From Nocardioides euryhalodurans (lineage in GTDB: Bacteria; Actinomycetota; Actinomycetes; Propionibacteriales; Nocardioidaceae): DNA of 64,000 bases. The notes beneath the pieces were generated by a model, which was not told the DNA's origin, searched no databases, and saw only the letters and a program-made list of their open reading frames with translations. Location of the stretch: NCBI RefSeq assembly GCF_004564375.1, contig NZ_CP038267.1:1242501-1306500 (forward strand), read 5' to 3'. A program made the translations under genes and the position numbers. Below are positions 25,620 to 34,352 of the stretch, piece after piece (within the stretch, counting starts at the first letter, position 1; the number at the start of each line of letters is the position of its first letter).

Positions 25620-28088
25620 GTGTCCCAGAACCTCACTGAGTGGGTAGACGAGCAACTCCGCGAGACGGACCTCGATGACGAGGCAGCCCTCCTTGTCCTG
25701 GCCGCTCTCGAGCGTGACGAGGCCTTGGACGGCTATCTCAACGATGGTCAGCCCGTAAGCCGCCCTGAGCGATCCATTGCCGTCGGGGGGCCCGACGCGA
25801 ACGGCGTGGTGTTGACGTCCATCACCGTCGAAGGATTCCGCGGTATTGGACAGGAATCGGAACTCAGGATCGCACCGAAACCGGGACTCACAGTCGTCGC
25901 GGGACGGAATGGATCGGGTAAGTCGAGCTTCTCCGAAGCACTCGAGCTCGTGCTCACGGGTGGGACGTACCGCTGGACGAACAAGAGTGCCGAGTGGCGT
26001 GATCAGTGGCGCAACCTTCATCACCCCTCCTCCAAGGTCTCCGTTAGCCTTGTGGAGGAAGGCGTCGGTCCGATCACGGTGTCAGCGACTTGGGCCGCCA
26101 ACGAGAAGTCGGTCGAATCGCGCAGCGTAAAGGCGCAGGTACGCGGCGAGCCCCAGGTCGACGGGATCGACCATCTGGGCTGGCGAAGAGCGCTCGAGCA
26201 GTTCCGACCGATCCTGTCGTATGACGAACTTGGCGGAATGCTTGAAGGTAAGCAGTCCGAGCTGTACGACGCCTTGGCCAGCATCCTGGGTGTGGAACAA
26301 CTCGGGGACGCCGTCAAGCGACTCAAGGCCAGATCGGACGTACGGAAGGGCCCGGGGACCGTCGCTGGGGCGAAGCGTCGGGAACTCCAAGCCCGGGCCG
26401 CCCAATCGACCGACGAGCGCGCCGTCGAGGCAGCGAGGCTGCTACGTAGGACCGACCCCGACACCGCCGCCCTGCGCGCACTGGCGACTGGTGGCCAGCA
26501 AGTGGATCGCGGCCCGCTGCCCGGACTCCGCGTGCTCGCGACGCTTTCCTCGCCCGAGGACCTGGCCACCGCCGCGGCGGTCAGGAGGCTCCGGGATGCG
26601 AAGAACGGGCTGGCCGACGCTGGCGCGAAGGTCTCACAACGCAACCGGGACCGATTGAAACTGCTGGAGCAGGGGCTCCTCTTGCATGCGACCCACGGCG
26701 ACCAGACCTGCCCCGTCTGCCGTGCTGGCGACTTGGATGCCAGTTGGGCGGAGACGAGCAGAGAGCTCGCTGAGCATTCGCGGAAGCAATTCGAGGATGT
26801 TGAACTGGCGCACCAGACCTTCGAGCATGCTTTCGACGCACTCCGAAGGCTGCTACAGCCTCCTCCGGCGGTGCTGCGGTCCTCGCCGACGCAATCCGTC
26901 GCTGCGGCAGTGGAAGGGGCCAACGAGGCCTGGAGCGCTTGGAGCAACGTTTCGGTCTCCAAGGACGCTGACGGCGCTGATGCACTCGCAACCCATGTCG
27001 AGGCCTCCCTCCCTTCTCTCACCGCCGCGGTCACGTCACTCCGAGAGGCTGCGGCGGCGGAAGTTTCGGCGCTCGATGATCAGTGGCAGCCGCTGGCTGG
27101 TGCGATAGCGGGCTGGTGCGATGAGTGGGAGTCGTGGAAGCAGACCGAGCCGATCGTCAAACACTTGCAGGCGGCAGAGAAATGGCTGAAGGAGAACGAC
27201 CTCCGCCTGAAGAACGAACGGCTGGCGCCCATAGCGGCCCAGGCTCGTGAAGCGTGGCAGCGGCTACGTCAGGAGAGCAACGTCGAGCTTGGCGGCCTGG
27301 AGCTCACCGGCACCAACACCTCGCGACGCCTCCGGGTCAGTGGGGCGATCGATGGCGAACCCGTCGGCTCGTTTGCAGTCTTCAGCCAAGGTGAACTCCA
27401 TGCCCTCACCTTGGCGCTCTTCCTGCCGCGGGCAACGCTTGCAGATTCGCCGTTCCGGTTCGTCGTCCTGGACGATCCCGTGCAGGCGATGGACCCGGCG
27501 AAGGTCGATGGCCTCGTCGAACTCTTAGGGGAGCTGAGCAGGACTCGACAGGTCATCGTCTTCTCGCACGACGACCGGCTGCCCGCCGCCCTGCGACGCT
27601 CGTCGTACGACGCGACGATCCTCGAGGTCAACCGCGGTTCGAACTCACACGTGACGGTCACGACGTCGCAAGACCCAACGATTCGCTATCTCGCGGACGC
27701 GCATGGACTCATCAAAGAGTGGGAGAACGGCAACCTCTCAGAGGACGACCTGCGCCGGACACTCCCTGGCCTCTATCGGTTCGCGATCGAGTCCGCCGCA
27801 AAAGACCGGTACTTCGCCACGCAGTTGCAACACGGGGCCAGCATTCATGAGCTCGAGAAGGTCTGGACAGACACCCATGCCACCAAGCGCCGAGTGAACC
27901 TCGCCATCTTCGGCGGTCAACCAGCAGAACACCTAGCCCAGGCGTGGTCCAGCCCTGAGCACCGGAAAGCAGCTCTGGGCATCGCCGCATCCGGGTTCCA
28001 CAAAGGTCTGAGCGGGTGGGTCGACCCGGACGACGCGCACTACAAGGCAAAGCGACTGGTGGACGATATTCGGACCGGCGCCAAATGA
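25620..28088 (+). CDS. SMC/Rad50-like ABC ATPase with CPVC hook motif, first gene of cargo operon
   Basis: An 822-residue protein with a GTG start. Walker A AGRNGSGKSS (94-103), a helical arm of modest length, CPVC (364-367) at its apex like a zinc hook, ABC signature region FSQGELHALTLAL (588-600), Walker B FRFVVLDDPVQAMD (612-625) and H-loop VIVFSHDD (645-652). A ~160-residue C-terminal helical extension follows. The possible -10 GTAACT just upstream of the GTG suggests leaderless expression. It overlaps the next gene by 4 bases. Family parallels are Lamassu LmuB and ABC three-component conflict systems. Assignment to either is not proven. Confidence 0.88.
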   Translation: MSQNLTEWVDEQLRETDLDDEAALLVLAALERDEALDGYLNDGQPVSRPERSIAVGGPDANGVVLTSITVEGFRGIGQESELRIAPKPGLTVVAGRNGSGKSSFSEALELVLTGGTYRWTNKSAEWRDQWRNLHHPSSKVSVSLVEEGVGPITVSATWAANEKSVESRSVKAQVRGEPQVDGIDHLGWRRALEQFRPILSYDELGGMLEGKQSELYDALASILGVEQLGDAVKRLKARSDVRKGPGTVAGAKRRELQARAAQSTDERAVEAARLLRRTDPDTAALRALATGGQQVDRGPLPGLRVLATLSSPEDLATAAAVRRLRDAKNGLADAGAKVSQRNRDRLKLLEQGLLLHATHGDQTCPVCRAGDLDASWAETSRELAEHSRKQFEDVELAHQTFEHAFDALRRLLQPPPAVLRSSPTQSVAAAVEGANEAWSAWSNVSVSKDADGADALATHVEASLPSLTAAVTSLREAAAAEVSALDDQWQPLAGAIAGWCDEWESWKQTEPIVKHLQAAEKWLKENDLRLKNERLAPIAAQAREAWQRLRQESNVELGGLELTGTNTSRRLRVSGAIDGEPVGSFAVFSQGELHALTLALFLPRATLADSPFRFVVLDDPVQAMDPAKVDGLVELLGELSRTRQVIVFSHDDRLPAALRRSSYDATILEVNRGSNSHVTVTTSQDPTIRYLADAHGLIKEWENGNLSEDDLRRTLPGLYRFAIESAAKDRYFATQLQHGASIHELEKVWTDTHATKRRVNLAIFGGQPAEHLAQAWSSPEHRKAALGIAASGFHKGLSGWVDPDDAHYKAKRLVDDIRTGAK

Positions 28089-28429
28089 GCACCCTGCTCG
28101 CGAAGGCGGAAGCGCAACTAGAGCTGGACACGGCGCTCGCCGTGCGACGCGCGTGCTGGCTTGCTCGAACCGCGCTTGAAGCGCTCATCCTCGACCTCCT
28201 CCGAGCCAAGGGCATTAGCGCGGAGTTGTCCTCCGAGAGAAGCAAGCTGTCGTGCCTCGAGGGCGCTTACGCAGACGAGCGAGACCTGACATTCAAGGCC
28301 GAGTTCGCGTGGAACCGACTCAGCGAGGCATGCCACCAACACGCTTATCAGCTTGCGCCTACGTACTCAGAGGCGGAGCACCTCATCGGTCTCGTGGCCG
28401 AGTTGACCCAGCGTCGGGAGTCGGCATGA
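28085..28429 (+). CDS. Small helical protein, middle gene of SMC-like cargo operon
   Basis: A 114-residue, mostly helical protein. The ATG overlaps the ATPase stop, and its stop overlaps the next ATG, so all three products are probably made in fixed ratio. Features: AEAQLELDTALAVRRACWLARTALE (ends named only), ILDLLRAKGI, and a C-terminal NRLSEACHQHAYQLAPTYSEA. No catalytic motif is seen. A small middle subunit between an SMC-like ATPase and a large protein is the arrangement of known three-gene ABC conflict systems (established precedent). Its function here is inferred to be an adaptor. Confidence 0.8.
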   Translation: MSTLLAKAEAQLELDTALAVRRACWLARTALEALILDLLRAKGISAELSSERSKLSCLEGAYADERDLTFKAEFAWNRLSEACHQHAYQLAPTYSEAEHLIGLVAELTQRRESA

Positions 28430-30765
28430 GCGAATCCGACGACTTCGAGTCGCCCTACTTCGATTGGGATAACGACAGGCTCTTCGACGCGGAGACACGC
28501 GACCTGATCGACCGGATCGCTCATGACCCTCGTTTCACCCGAGGGCACGAAGGCAGAGAGGTCGCAGCCGATCTGGCCGCCCACCTGCCAGAGGAGCGGA
28601 GGAGGAGGATCGAGAACGCCGCCTGGGAGGTCTTCAACACGACCGTTGGCAAGGATCTCGAACGCGAGGCAGAGAGGATCGTTCAGGGCGCACTCGCGGA
28701 TCCTGACTTCGACGCACTCCAGGAATGGGGAGGCGAGGATCCGGCCGACGACTACTTCGCCACGCAGGTCGCCGGGCGCGACCCACGCCTCCGGTCCGAG
28801 ATTGAACAGCAGCTGTGGGCATCAGCCAACTACCGGGAGCGCCAAGAGCGGGCCCGAGATGAAGTTCAACGAGTTGCCCAAGAGATCCTCCTGGGCCTTC
28901 CCCGCGAGGTAATGGACCGGCTAGTTCTATGCAGCCGGAACGCCGATCGAGAAGCGCTTCTGGCTGACTGGATCGGCGCCGCGTCGTCACGCCGGCGCGG
29001 CTGGATTGCCTACTTCGCCCAACGATCGGCCAAAGAGACCGAGGAGGAGCGCGTACAGGACAGATATGCGTCTGCCGCCAAGATCCTTGTCTCTATGGGC
29101 AAGCCCAAGAAGGTCGTGGCAGAGGCCCTCGCGGTTTCTTCCGGACGACTTGAGAGACTCCTGGACCGGAGCACCGGGGCCGACCTTGAAGACGACGATC
29201 CATTGTGTGTTCGAGTCCCGGAACTGATCGGTACAGGATCTTCGTGGCGCCTGGCGCCCCCTCCGACTCCGCGAAGTCGACCCAAGTCGTTCTCAAGCAT
29301 GACAGTGGCTGAGCGGGAAGAGCTGGCGGCTGAGACAGACGATCAAACTCTTCAAATGCGCCTGGCGCATTTGGGCTCGCGCCGCATCTCAGAAGCCCTG
29401 ATCGACCGCTATGCGCACGCCGGCGACCTCGGCGAAGACGTTCTCCGAGCGCTTCTGGACAAGTACCCGTCGCCCTGGATGCGTCCAGAAATGGCGGCCG
29501 CTCACCGCATGCGCCCACTTCCAGCGGGTCTTGCGCTGGAGTTAGCATCCGCGGAACCAGAGATCCTAATGTTTTGTGACGATGAGACCGCCTTGCGAGC
29601 GTCAGAGGCCGGACGCGCCGAGTTCGAACCAGTGCTGGCCCTTCGCAACGAAGACAAAAGTACGATCAGCCGCCTGCTGGATGGGGATCCTAAGAGCGAC
29701 GAGTGGCGAACGCTCGTTGATCTGCTGGTCGAGTATCCCCTTAGCGAGGACCTACGAAGTTCGTATTCCTTCGCCGAGGTGCTCCTCCGCGCAGCTCGGC
29801 GCTCGCTCGATGTGGAGTACGCCCACCTGCTTCAACTGATCGCGTGCCAGAACGAAAACGTGGTCCAGGACATGATCCGGGCAAGTTCCACTGGTGCCCC
29901 AGCCATGTCCCCCGCGGCGATCGTCACCGCAGCGCTGGGTTCATACCATCGCTCTGGAACTGGGGCCAGGGCTGGCGTACTGCCAAGCGCCCAGAAGCTT
30001 TGGGCCGGCGCCGACCTGACCAGCGAGCACGCAACGGCCCGCCGGGCGGTGACAGAGCGAGGCGCCCATTCCACGACCATTGAGACCGAGCACGACATCT
30101 TCGTCGCAACCTCGGATGCCATCCGCTGCTTCAACAAGTCCGAGTCCCCGAGCTACACGTACGTCTACCTTCGATTGGCGTCCGACGAGCGATTCGGCTT
30201 CATAGTTGGTGGGTCGTCCTTGCCCGCGCTCGGGTATCACCGAGAGGTCATGGCTCATCCCTACGACCAGAACCTGCCGCAGGTCACCGCCATCGTCTGG
30301 CCTCTGCCCTTTCAACCTGCCATCTACTCGGTCGGCAGCGCTGGATCAATCGCCGTCAGCGAAGGGCGGACGGCCCTCATCGAACGGGATGTCGACGCCG
30401 GGGACGAATCGTGGACGGTTGTCGGCGGAGTGGAGGGCACCGGCCTGCGAGCTACGTCAGAATCGGGCGACACGCTTGACCACCCCTCCGAAGACGCCCT
30501 GTTCATGATGCTCGTAGGCGTCGAGTCAGGCGAGAGCTCCTACTTGATTGTCGACGTCCTCGACGACGACAGCGGCCAGACATATGCGCAGACCTCACGG
30601 AATGACGACGGCACCTATCTCGTCGAGTATCGGGATGGAGGCCCCGACCACCACTACGGGACAACCGTGGACGGCATGCGTGCCGCACACGCCCTGATCG
30701 CGGCATGGGCATTCCAAACGCCCGCCTGGCGCGAGATGGCCAACTGGCACAGGGTGAGGCTGTAG
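28426..30765 (+). CDS. 779-residue protein of unknown function, putative effector of SMC-like cargo operon
   Basis: Starts at ATG 28426, overlapping the middle gene. An acidic N-terminus (SESDDFESPYFDWDNDRLFD) leads into a long helical region. Residues ~210-245 (KPKKVVAEALAVSSGRLERL) resemble a helix-turn-helix. The C-terminal ~150 residues are strand-rich and end in a conserved-looking block: DGTYLVEYRDGG, HHYGTTVDGMRAAHALIAAW, WREMANWHRVRL. I do not recognise a nuclease, protease or NADase motif. Base composition is less GC-rich than the flanking transfer genes, consistent with separate origin. It is probably the effector or target-sensing subunit. Confidence 0.8.
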   Translation: MSESDDFESPYFDWDNDRLFDAETRDLIDRIAHDPRFTRGHEGREVAADLAAHLPEERRRRIENAAWEVFNTTVGKDLEREAERIVQGALADPDFDALQEWGGEDPADDYFATQVAGRDPRLRSEIEQQLWASANYRERQERARDEVQRVAQEILLGLPREVMDRLVLCSRNADREALLADWIGAASSRRRGWIAYFAQRSAKETEEERVQDRYASAAKILVSMGKPKKVVAEALAVSSGRLERLLDRSTGADLEDDDPLCVRVPELIGTGSSWRLAPPPTPRSRPKSFSSMTVAEREELAAETDDQTLQMRLAHLGSRRISEALIDRYAHAGDLGEDVLRALLDKYPSPWMRPEMAAAHRMRPLPAGLALELASAEPEILMFCDDETALRASEAGRAEFEPVLALRNEDKSTISRLLDGDPKSDEWRTLVDLLVEYPLSEDLRSSYSFAEVLLRAARRSLDVEYAHLLQLIACQNENVVQDMIRASSTGAPAMSPAAIVTAALGSYHRSGTGARAGVLPSAQKLWAGADLTSEHATARRAVTERGAHSTTIETEHDIFVATSDAIRCFNKSESPSYTYVYLRLASDERFGFIVGGSSLPALGYHREVMAHPYDQNLPQVTAIVWPLPFQPAIYSVGSAGSIAVSEGRTALIERDVDAGDESWTVVGGVEGTGLRATSESGDTLDHPSEDALFMMLVGVESGESSYLIVDVLDDDSGQTYAQTSRNDDGTYLVEYRDGGPDHHYGTTVDGMRAAHALIAAWAFQTPAWREMANWHRVRL

Positions 30766-30772
30766 AGCCAAG

Positions 30773-30800
30773 CAAACAGATCAGCGGTACTGCCTGTTTG
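30773..30800 (+). terminator. Possible stem-loop after the SMC-like operon
   Basis: CAAACAG (30773-30779) pairs with CTGTTTG (30794-30800), with an inner CAG/CTG pair, 8 bases after the stop codon of the 779-residue gene. No run of T follows, so it is a weak terminator candidate or an operator. Confidence 0.35.
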
Positions 30801-30917
30801 ACCCCTGCGTCGATACCCCCGATGAAGGGAACGTCGAACCCTGGGTGCTCTTCAGTCGACACCACGGAGCAGCAGGCGCACCTCATCGATGAGACCCATC
30901 GACCGAGGGAGCCACCT

Positions 30918-31325
30918 ATGCCCACCTTCAATGACCCGGTCGCCGACGCTGACGAACTCCGGGAAGCAGTCCGCGGCCTTGCTCACGCGACGCGCACGAT
31001 CGACGATCCGACCGCGATCTACGCAGTTCTGGGTTCCATCAGTTCCGCTCTCGCATCGCTGAGCCAGTCACTGCACCAGCTCGGGGAGTTCCACGACGGG
31101 CCGACCCGCAAGCAGGCTTGGATGAACGGCGATGCCTACGCCGGGCGGGCAGCGTCGTACAGGGAGTCCTGGGAACTCCATCGCGCGGCCGAAATGATCC
31201 ACCAGGTCGCCGAATGCGTAGATCGGGCACACGAGATCGAGGCGACGATCGCTTACGACATCCGCGACTACCCGTCATTCGCTCCAGTTCAGCGCTCCAC
31301 GCACCAGCCAGGGATGTCGCTGTGA
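30918..31325 (+). CDS. Hypothetical conjugation-operon protein, helical
   Basis: A 135-residue protein. ATG 30918 is preferred because GGGAGCCACCT precedes it; the longer frame runs back into the cargo operon. The sequence is helical (ADELREAVRGLAHATRTI, LASLSQSLHQLGEF, HRAAEMIHQVAECVDRAHEIE) without membrane segments or catalytic motifs. Its stop overlaps the GTG of the VirB4-like ATPase, so it belongs to the transfer operon. The ~150 bases before it mark the junction with the inserted cassette. Confidence 0.78.
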   Translation: MPTFNDPVADADELREAVRGLAHATRTIDDPTAIYAVLGSISSALASLSQSLHQLGEFHDGPTRKQAWMNGDAYAGRAASYRESWELHRAAEMIHQVAECVDRAHEIEATIAYDIRDYPSFAPVQRSTHQPGMSL

Positions 31326-32815
31326 CCGGGTGGCAGGACGGGCGCCTCCACTCCGCCGTACTCGTCTCGCCGGGACGAGAACGGCGGCACGATCGCAGGC
31401 TCCGCAAGGCCGCGGCACGAGAACTCCTCTCCGCCAACCGCGAAGCCCGGCGCGCCGAAGCCAAGCGCAAGGCCGAGGAACTGTCGGCCGAGAAGCGCGC
31501 GACCGTGACGCTCCCCCGGGCCGGCGAACCCGGCCCCGCCACACTGCGGACGCCCGGACGGTTCCGCGTCCCACGCCACCAGGACACCTCGGCGACCTTG
31601 GCGGGCGCGTACCCCTTCCTCGCCGAAGGCGGCCTCGGCAGCGAAGGCGTGTTCGTCGGCCAGGACCTCTACTCGGGGAGCTCGTTCGTCTACGACCCCT
31701 GGATCCTCTACGCCCGCGACCTCATCACCGCACCGAACCTCGTACTCGCCGGGATCGTCGGTTCCGGCAAGTCCTGCCTCGCCAAGAGCCTCTACACAAG
31801 ATCGATCCCCTTCGGCCGCCGCGTCTACGTCCCCGGCGACCCCAAGGGCGAGCACACCGCCGTCGCAGAAGCCGTCGGCGGTCGGGCCATCGCGCTGGGA
31901 CATGGCATGGCCAACCGCCTGAACCCGCTCGACGAGGGCCACCGTCCGTCCGGGCACGACGACGCCCAGTGGGCGAGCCAGGTCGCATCCCGTCGCCGCG
32001 ACCTCGTGGGTGCCCTGGCGGAGACCGTGCTCGACCGCCGCCTAACCCCACTCGAGCACACAGCTGTCGACATCGCCATCGACCGCACCGTCCGCGGCGC
32101 CGACGTCCCAGTCCTCCCGATGGTCGTCGACCGGCTCCTTGCCCCGGATCCGGCCGACGATCCCGACGGCCGACTCACGGAGGACGGACGACTGGTCGGT
32201 CACGCTCTCCGTCGCCTCGTCGCGGGCGACCTCGCGGGGCTCTTCGACGGTCCCTCGACGGTGGCGTTCGACCCGAGCCTCCCGATGATCTCCCTCGACC
32301 TGTCCCGCGTCACCGAGAACGCCACCCTCATCTCTGTCCTGATGACGTGCGCCTCGGCCTGGATGGAGTCGGCGTTGCTTGACCCGAACGGCGGCCAGCG
32401 CTGGGTCGTGTACGACGAGGCCTGGCGCCTGATGTCCCACCCCGCACTACTGCGCCGGATGGACGCCCACTGGCGCCTCGCACGGCACTACGGCATCGCG
32501 AACATGCTGATCTTCCACAAGCTCACCGACCTCGACAACGTCGGCGACTCCGGCTCCGCCATGCGCGCGCTCGCTTCGTCACTCCTCGCCAACGCCGAGA
32601 CCCGCATCGTCTATCGCCAGGAAGCTGACCAGCTCGTCGCAACGTCAGCGGCACTGGGCCTCACTGGCATCGAGCAGTCACTGATCCCCACGCTCGGCAC
32701 CGGCCAGGGACTGTGGCGGATCAAGAACCGCTCCTTCGTCGTACAGCACCAGATGCACCCCGCCGAGCTCGAACTCTTCGACACAACCGGTCGCATGACA
32801 GGAGCGGCGTCATGA
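31322..32815 (+). CDS. VirB4/TraC-like conjugation ATPase (motor half)
   Basis: A 497-residue protein. The GTG overlaps the upstream stop. A basic, helical N-terminus (about 15-60) precedes the ATPase: Walker A AGIVGSGKS (143-151), Walker B region RWVVYDEAWRLM, and NMLIFHKLTDL with arginine-finger-type residues later (NAETRIVYRQEADQL). With the SCO6880 protein it makes up a two-polypeptide VirB4 equivalent, which energises substrate transfer at the membrane. Its stop overlaps the ArdC-like gene. Confidence 0.9.
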   Translation: MTGWQDGRLHSAVLVSPGRERRHDRRLRKAAARELLSANREARRAEAKRKAEELSAEKRATVTLPRAGEPGPATLRTPGRFRVPRHQDTSATLAGAYPFLAEGGLGSEGVFVGQDLYSGSSFVYDPWILYARDLITAPNLVLAGIVGSGKSCLAKSLYTRSIPFGRRVYVPGDPKGEHTAVAEAVGGRAIALGHGMANRLNPLDEGHRPSGHDDAQWASQVASRRRDLVGALAETVLDRRLTPLEHTAVDIAIDRTVRGADVPVLPMVVDRLLAPDPADDPDGRLTEDGRLVGHALRRLVAGDLAGLFDGPSTVAFDPSLPMISLDLSRVTENATLISVLMTCASAWMESALLDPNGGQRWVVYDEAWRLMSHPALLRRMDAHWRLARHYGIANMLIFHKLTDLDNVGDSGSAMRALASSLLANAETRIVYRQEADQLVATSAALGLTGIEQSLIPTLGTGQGLWRIKNRSFVVQHQMHPAELELFDTTGRMTGAAS

Positions 32816-33891
32816 CCACTCAGGTTCGAGGACGAGCGGGTCGCGAAGCGAAGCTCGAAGCGCTCCAGGAGCAGTTGTCCGAGTCCGTCGCTGCGCTGGT
32901 GACCGGTGAGGACTGGAAGCGCGCCCTGACCTTCGCCGCCCAGTTCCGCGGGCGCAGCTTCGGGAACTCGATGCTGATCGCGGCGCAGCACTTCGCGGCG
33001 TACAAGGAGAGCAGGGTGCCCGAGCCGACGCCGACGTACGTGGCCGGCTTCCACCAGTGGCTCTCGCTCGGCCGCAGCGTCGCGAAAGGCCAACGCGGCT
33101 ACGGCATCCTCGCCCCCGTCACCGGCCGGTTCGCCTCGTTGACGCCTGACGACCCGAACTCTTGGCGACGCTTGGGGCGCCACGAGAAGCCTTTGTCTGG
33201 CGAGTACGCCCGCACCCGGATGATCGGGGTCAAGCCGACCTACGTCTGGGACATCTCCCAGACCACAGGTGACCCTGTGCCCGAACTTCCCCGCCCCTCC
33301 CTGCTGCATGGCCAGGCCCCGACCGGGCTGTGGGACGGGCTCGCCGACCAGATCACAGGCGCAGGCTTCGAGCTCCGTCTGGTCTCCTCAGCCGCGGCGA
33401 TCGGCGGCGCCAACGGGCTGACCGACTTCCTCTCCCGCGAGGTGTCGATTCGCATGGACATGGACGAGGCGGCCCAGGTGAAGACGCTCGCCCACGAGCT
33501 CGGCCATGTTCTTCTCCACGCGCCCCCTGAGAGCGCCCTGTCAACCGAGGTGGCCGCCGACGCGACCTTGCACCGTGGGATCGCCGAGGTGGAAGCCGAA
33601 TCCGTCGCGCTCATGGTCGGTGCCGCACACGGGCTCGACACCTCCTCCTACACGGTGCCGTACGTGTCGACCTGGGCAGCGAGTGTCCCGGGCAAGAACC
33701 CGGTCGAGGTCGTGCAGTCGACCGCCGAGCGCGTCCGCGCGACGGCGCTCGGCATCCTCGACAATGTCGACACACAGCAGGTCGGCGACGGCAACCCGCC
33801 TGGGCTCGACCGCGAAGCCCTCAGCCACCGGACCGGGAGGGCTCCGGTCGTCACCGCCGCGCGGCGCCATGGATCGGCTCTCGAGCTATGA
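32812..33891 (+). CDS. ArdC-like antirestriction protein with zinc metallopeptidase motif
   Basis: A 359-residue protein. Residues ~15-150 match the ssDNA-binding ArdC N-terminal domain (FRGRSFGNSMLIAAQ, YVAGFHQWLSLGRSVAKGQRG). Residues ~175-330 form an ImmA/IrrE-type metallopeptidase with HELGH (228-232) and a downstream Glu (EVEAESVA). ArdC-type proteins protect incoming single-stranded element DNA from restriction in the recipient. ATGA overlaps on both sides place it in the transfer operon. The peptidase target is unknown. Confidence 0.87.
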   Translation: MTTQVRGRAGREAKLEALQEQLSESVAALVTGEDWKRALTFAAQFRGRSFGNSMLIAAQHFAAYKESRVPEPTPTYVAGFHQWLSLGRSVAKGQRGYGILAPVTGRFASLTPDDPNSWRRLGRHEKPLSGEYARTRMIGVKPTYVWDISQTTGDPVPELPRPSLLHGQAPTGLWDGLADQITGAGFELRLVSSAAAIGGANGLTDFLSREVSIRMDMDEAAQVKTLAHELGHVLLHAPPESALSTEVAADATLHRGIAEVEAESVALMVGAAHGLDTSSYTVPYVSTWAASVPGKNPVEVVQSTAERVRATALGILDNVDTQQVGDGNPPGLDREALSHRTGRAPVVTAARRHGSALEL

Positions 33892-34352
33892 AGATCCCAG
33901 TCGTCCTCAGTGTCGTTCACGTCGCCATCGACGCCGACGGCGTCATGACGGTCGACGTCGACGGTGTCCCGCGCGAATCTGAGCAGGGCAGAACTCGCGG
34001 TGACCTTCGCGCTGTCATCGACGAGATCACCTCCGATATCGGCGCGCCCGTGCGCGTCGAGGTGCGCGAGGCCGACGGCTCGACGTACGCCGACATCGCG
34101 ACTCCCCCAGGGAGCTCGGCACCAGCCGCCGCGGAGTCGTCACCCAACTCGCCAAGTCCTGCGCTCGCTGGTTCCGGGTTCCAGCCCGGCGAGGAGGTCG
34201 CGCTGGCGTACGTCGTCGTACGCCAGAACGCCGATGCGGAAGGCAACGCGTCACTCAACCTCCCTCCCGCACTGCTCGCTGCAGCGCGCGGCGGACTCGT
34301 GCTCTTCGGGATGACCTCACGGACAGTGGCCCCATTCGAGGCGCCGGCGTGA
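33888..34352 (+). CDS. Hypothetical transfer-operon protein
   Basis: A 154-residue protein. The N-terminal ~75 residues form an alternating strand/helix unit (VVLSVVHVAIDADGVMTVDV, PVRVEVREADGSTYADI), resembling the small beta-rich domains fused to FHA or secretion proteins. A Ser/Pro/Ala linker (about 80-100) leads to a C-terminal hydrophobic segment (ALLAAARGGLVLFGM). Four-base overlaps with the ArdC-like and coupling-protein genes indicate co-translation. No family recognised. Confidence 0.75.
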   Translation: MKIPVVLSVVHVAIDADGVMTVDVDGVPRESEQGRTRGDLRAVIDEITSDIGAPVRVEVREADGSTYADIATPPGSSAPAAAESSPNSPSPALAGSGFQPGEEVALAYVVVRQNADAEGNASLNLPPALLAAARGGLVLFGMTSRTVAPFEAPA

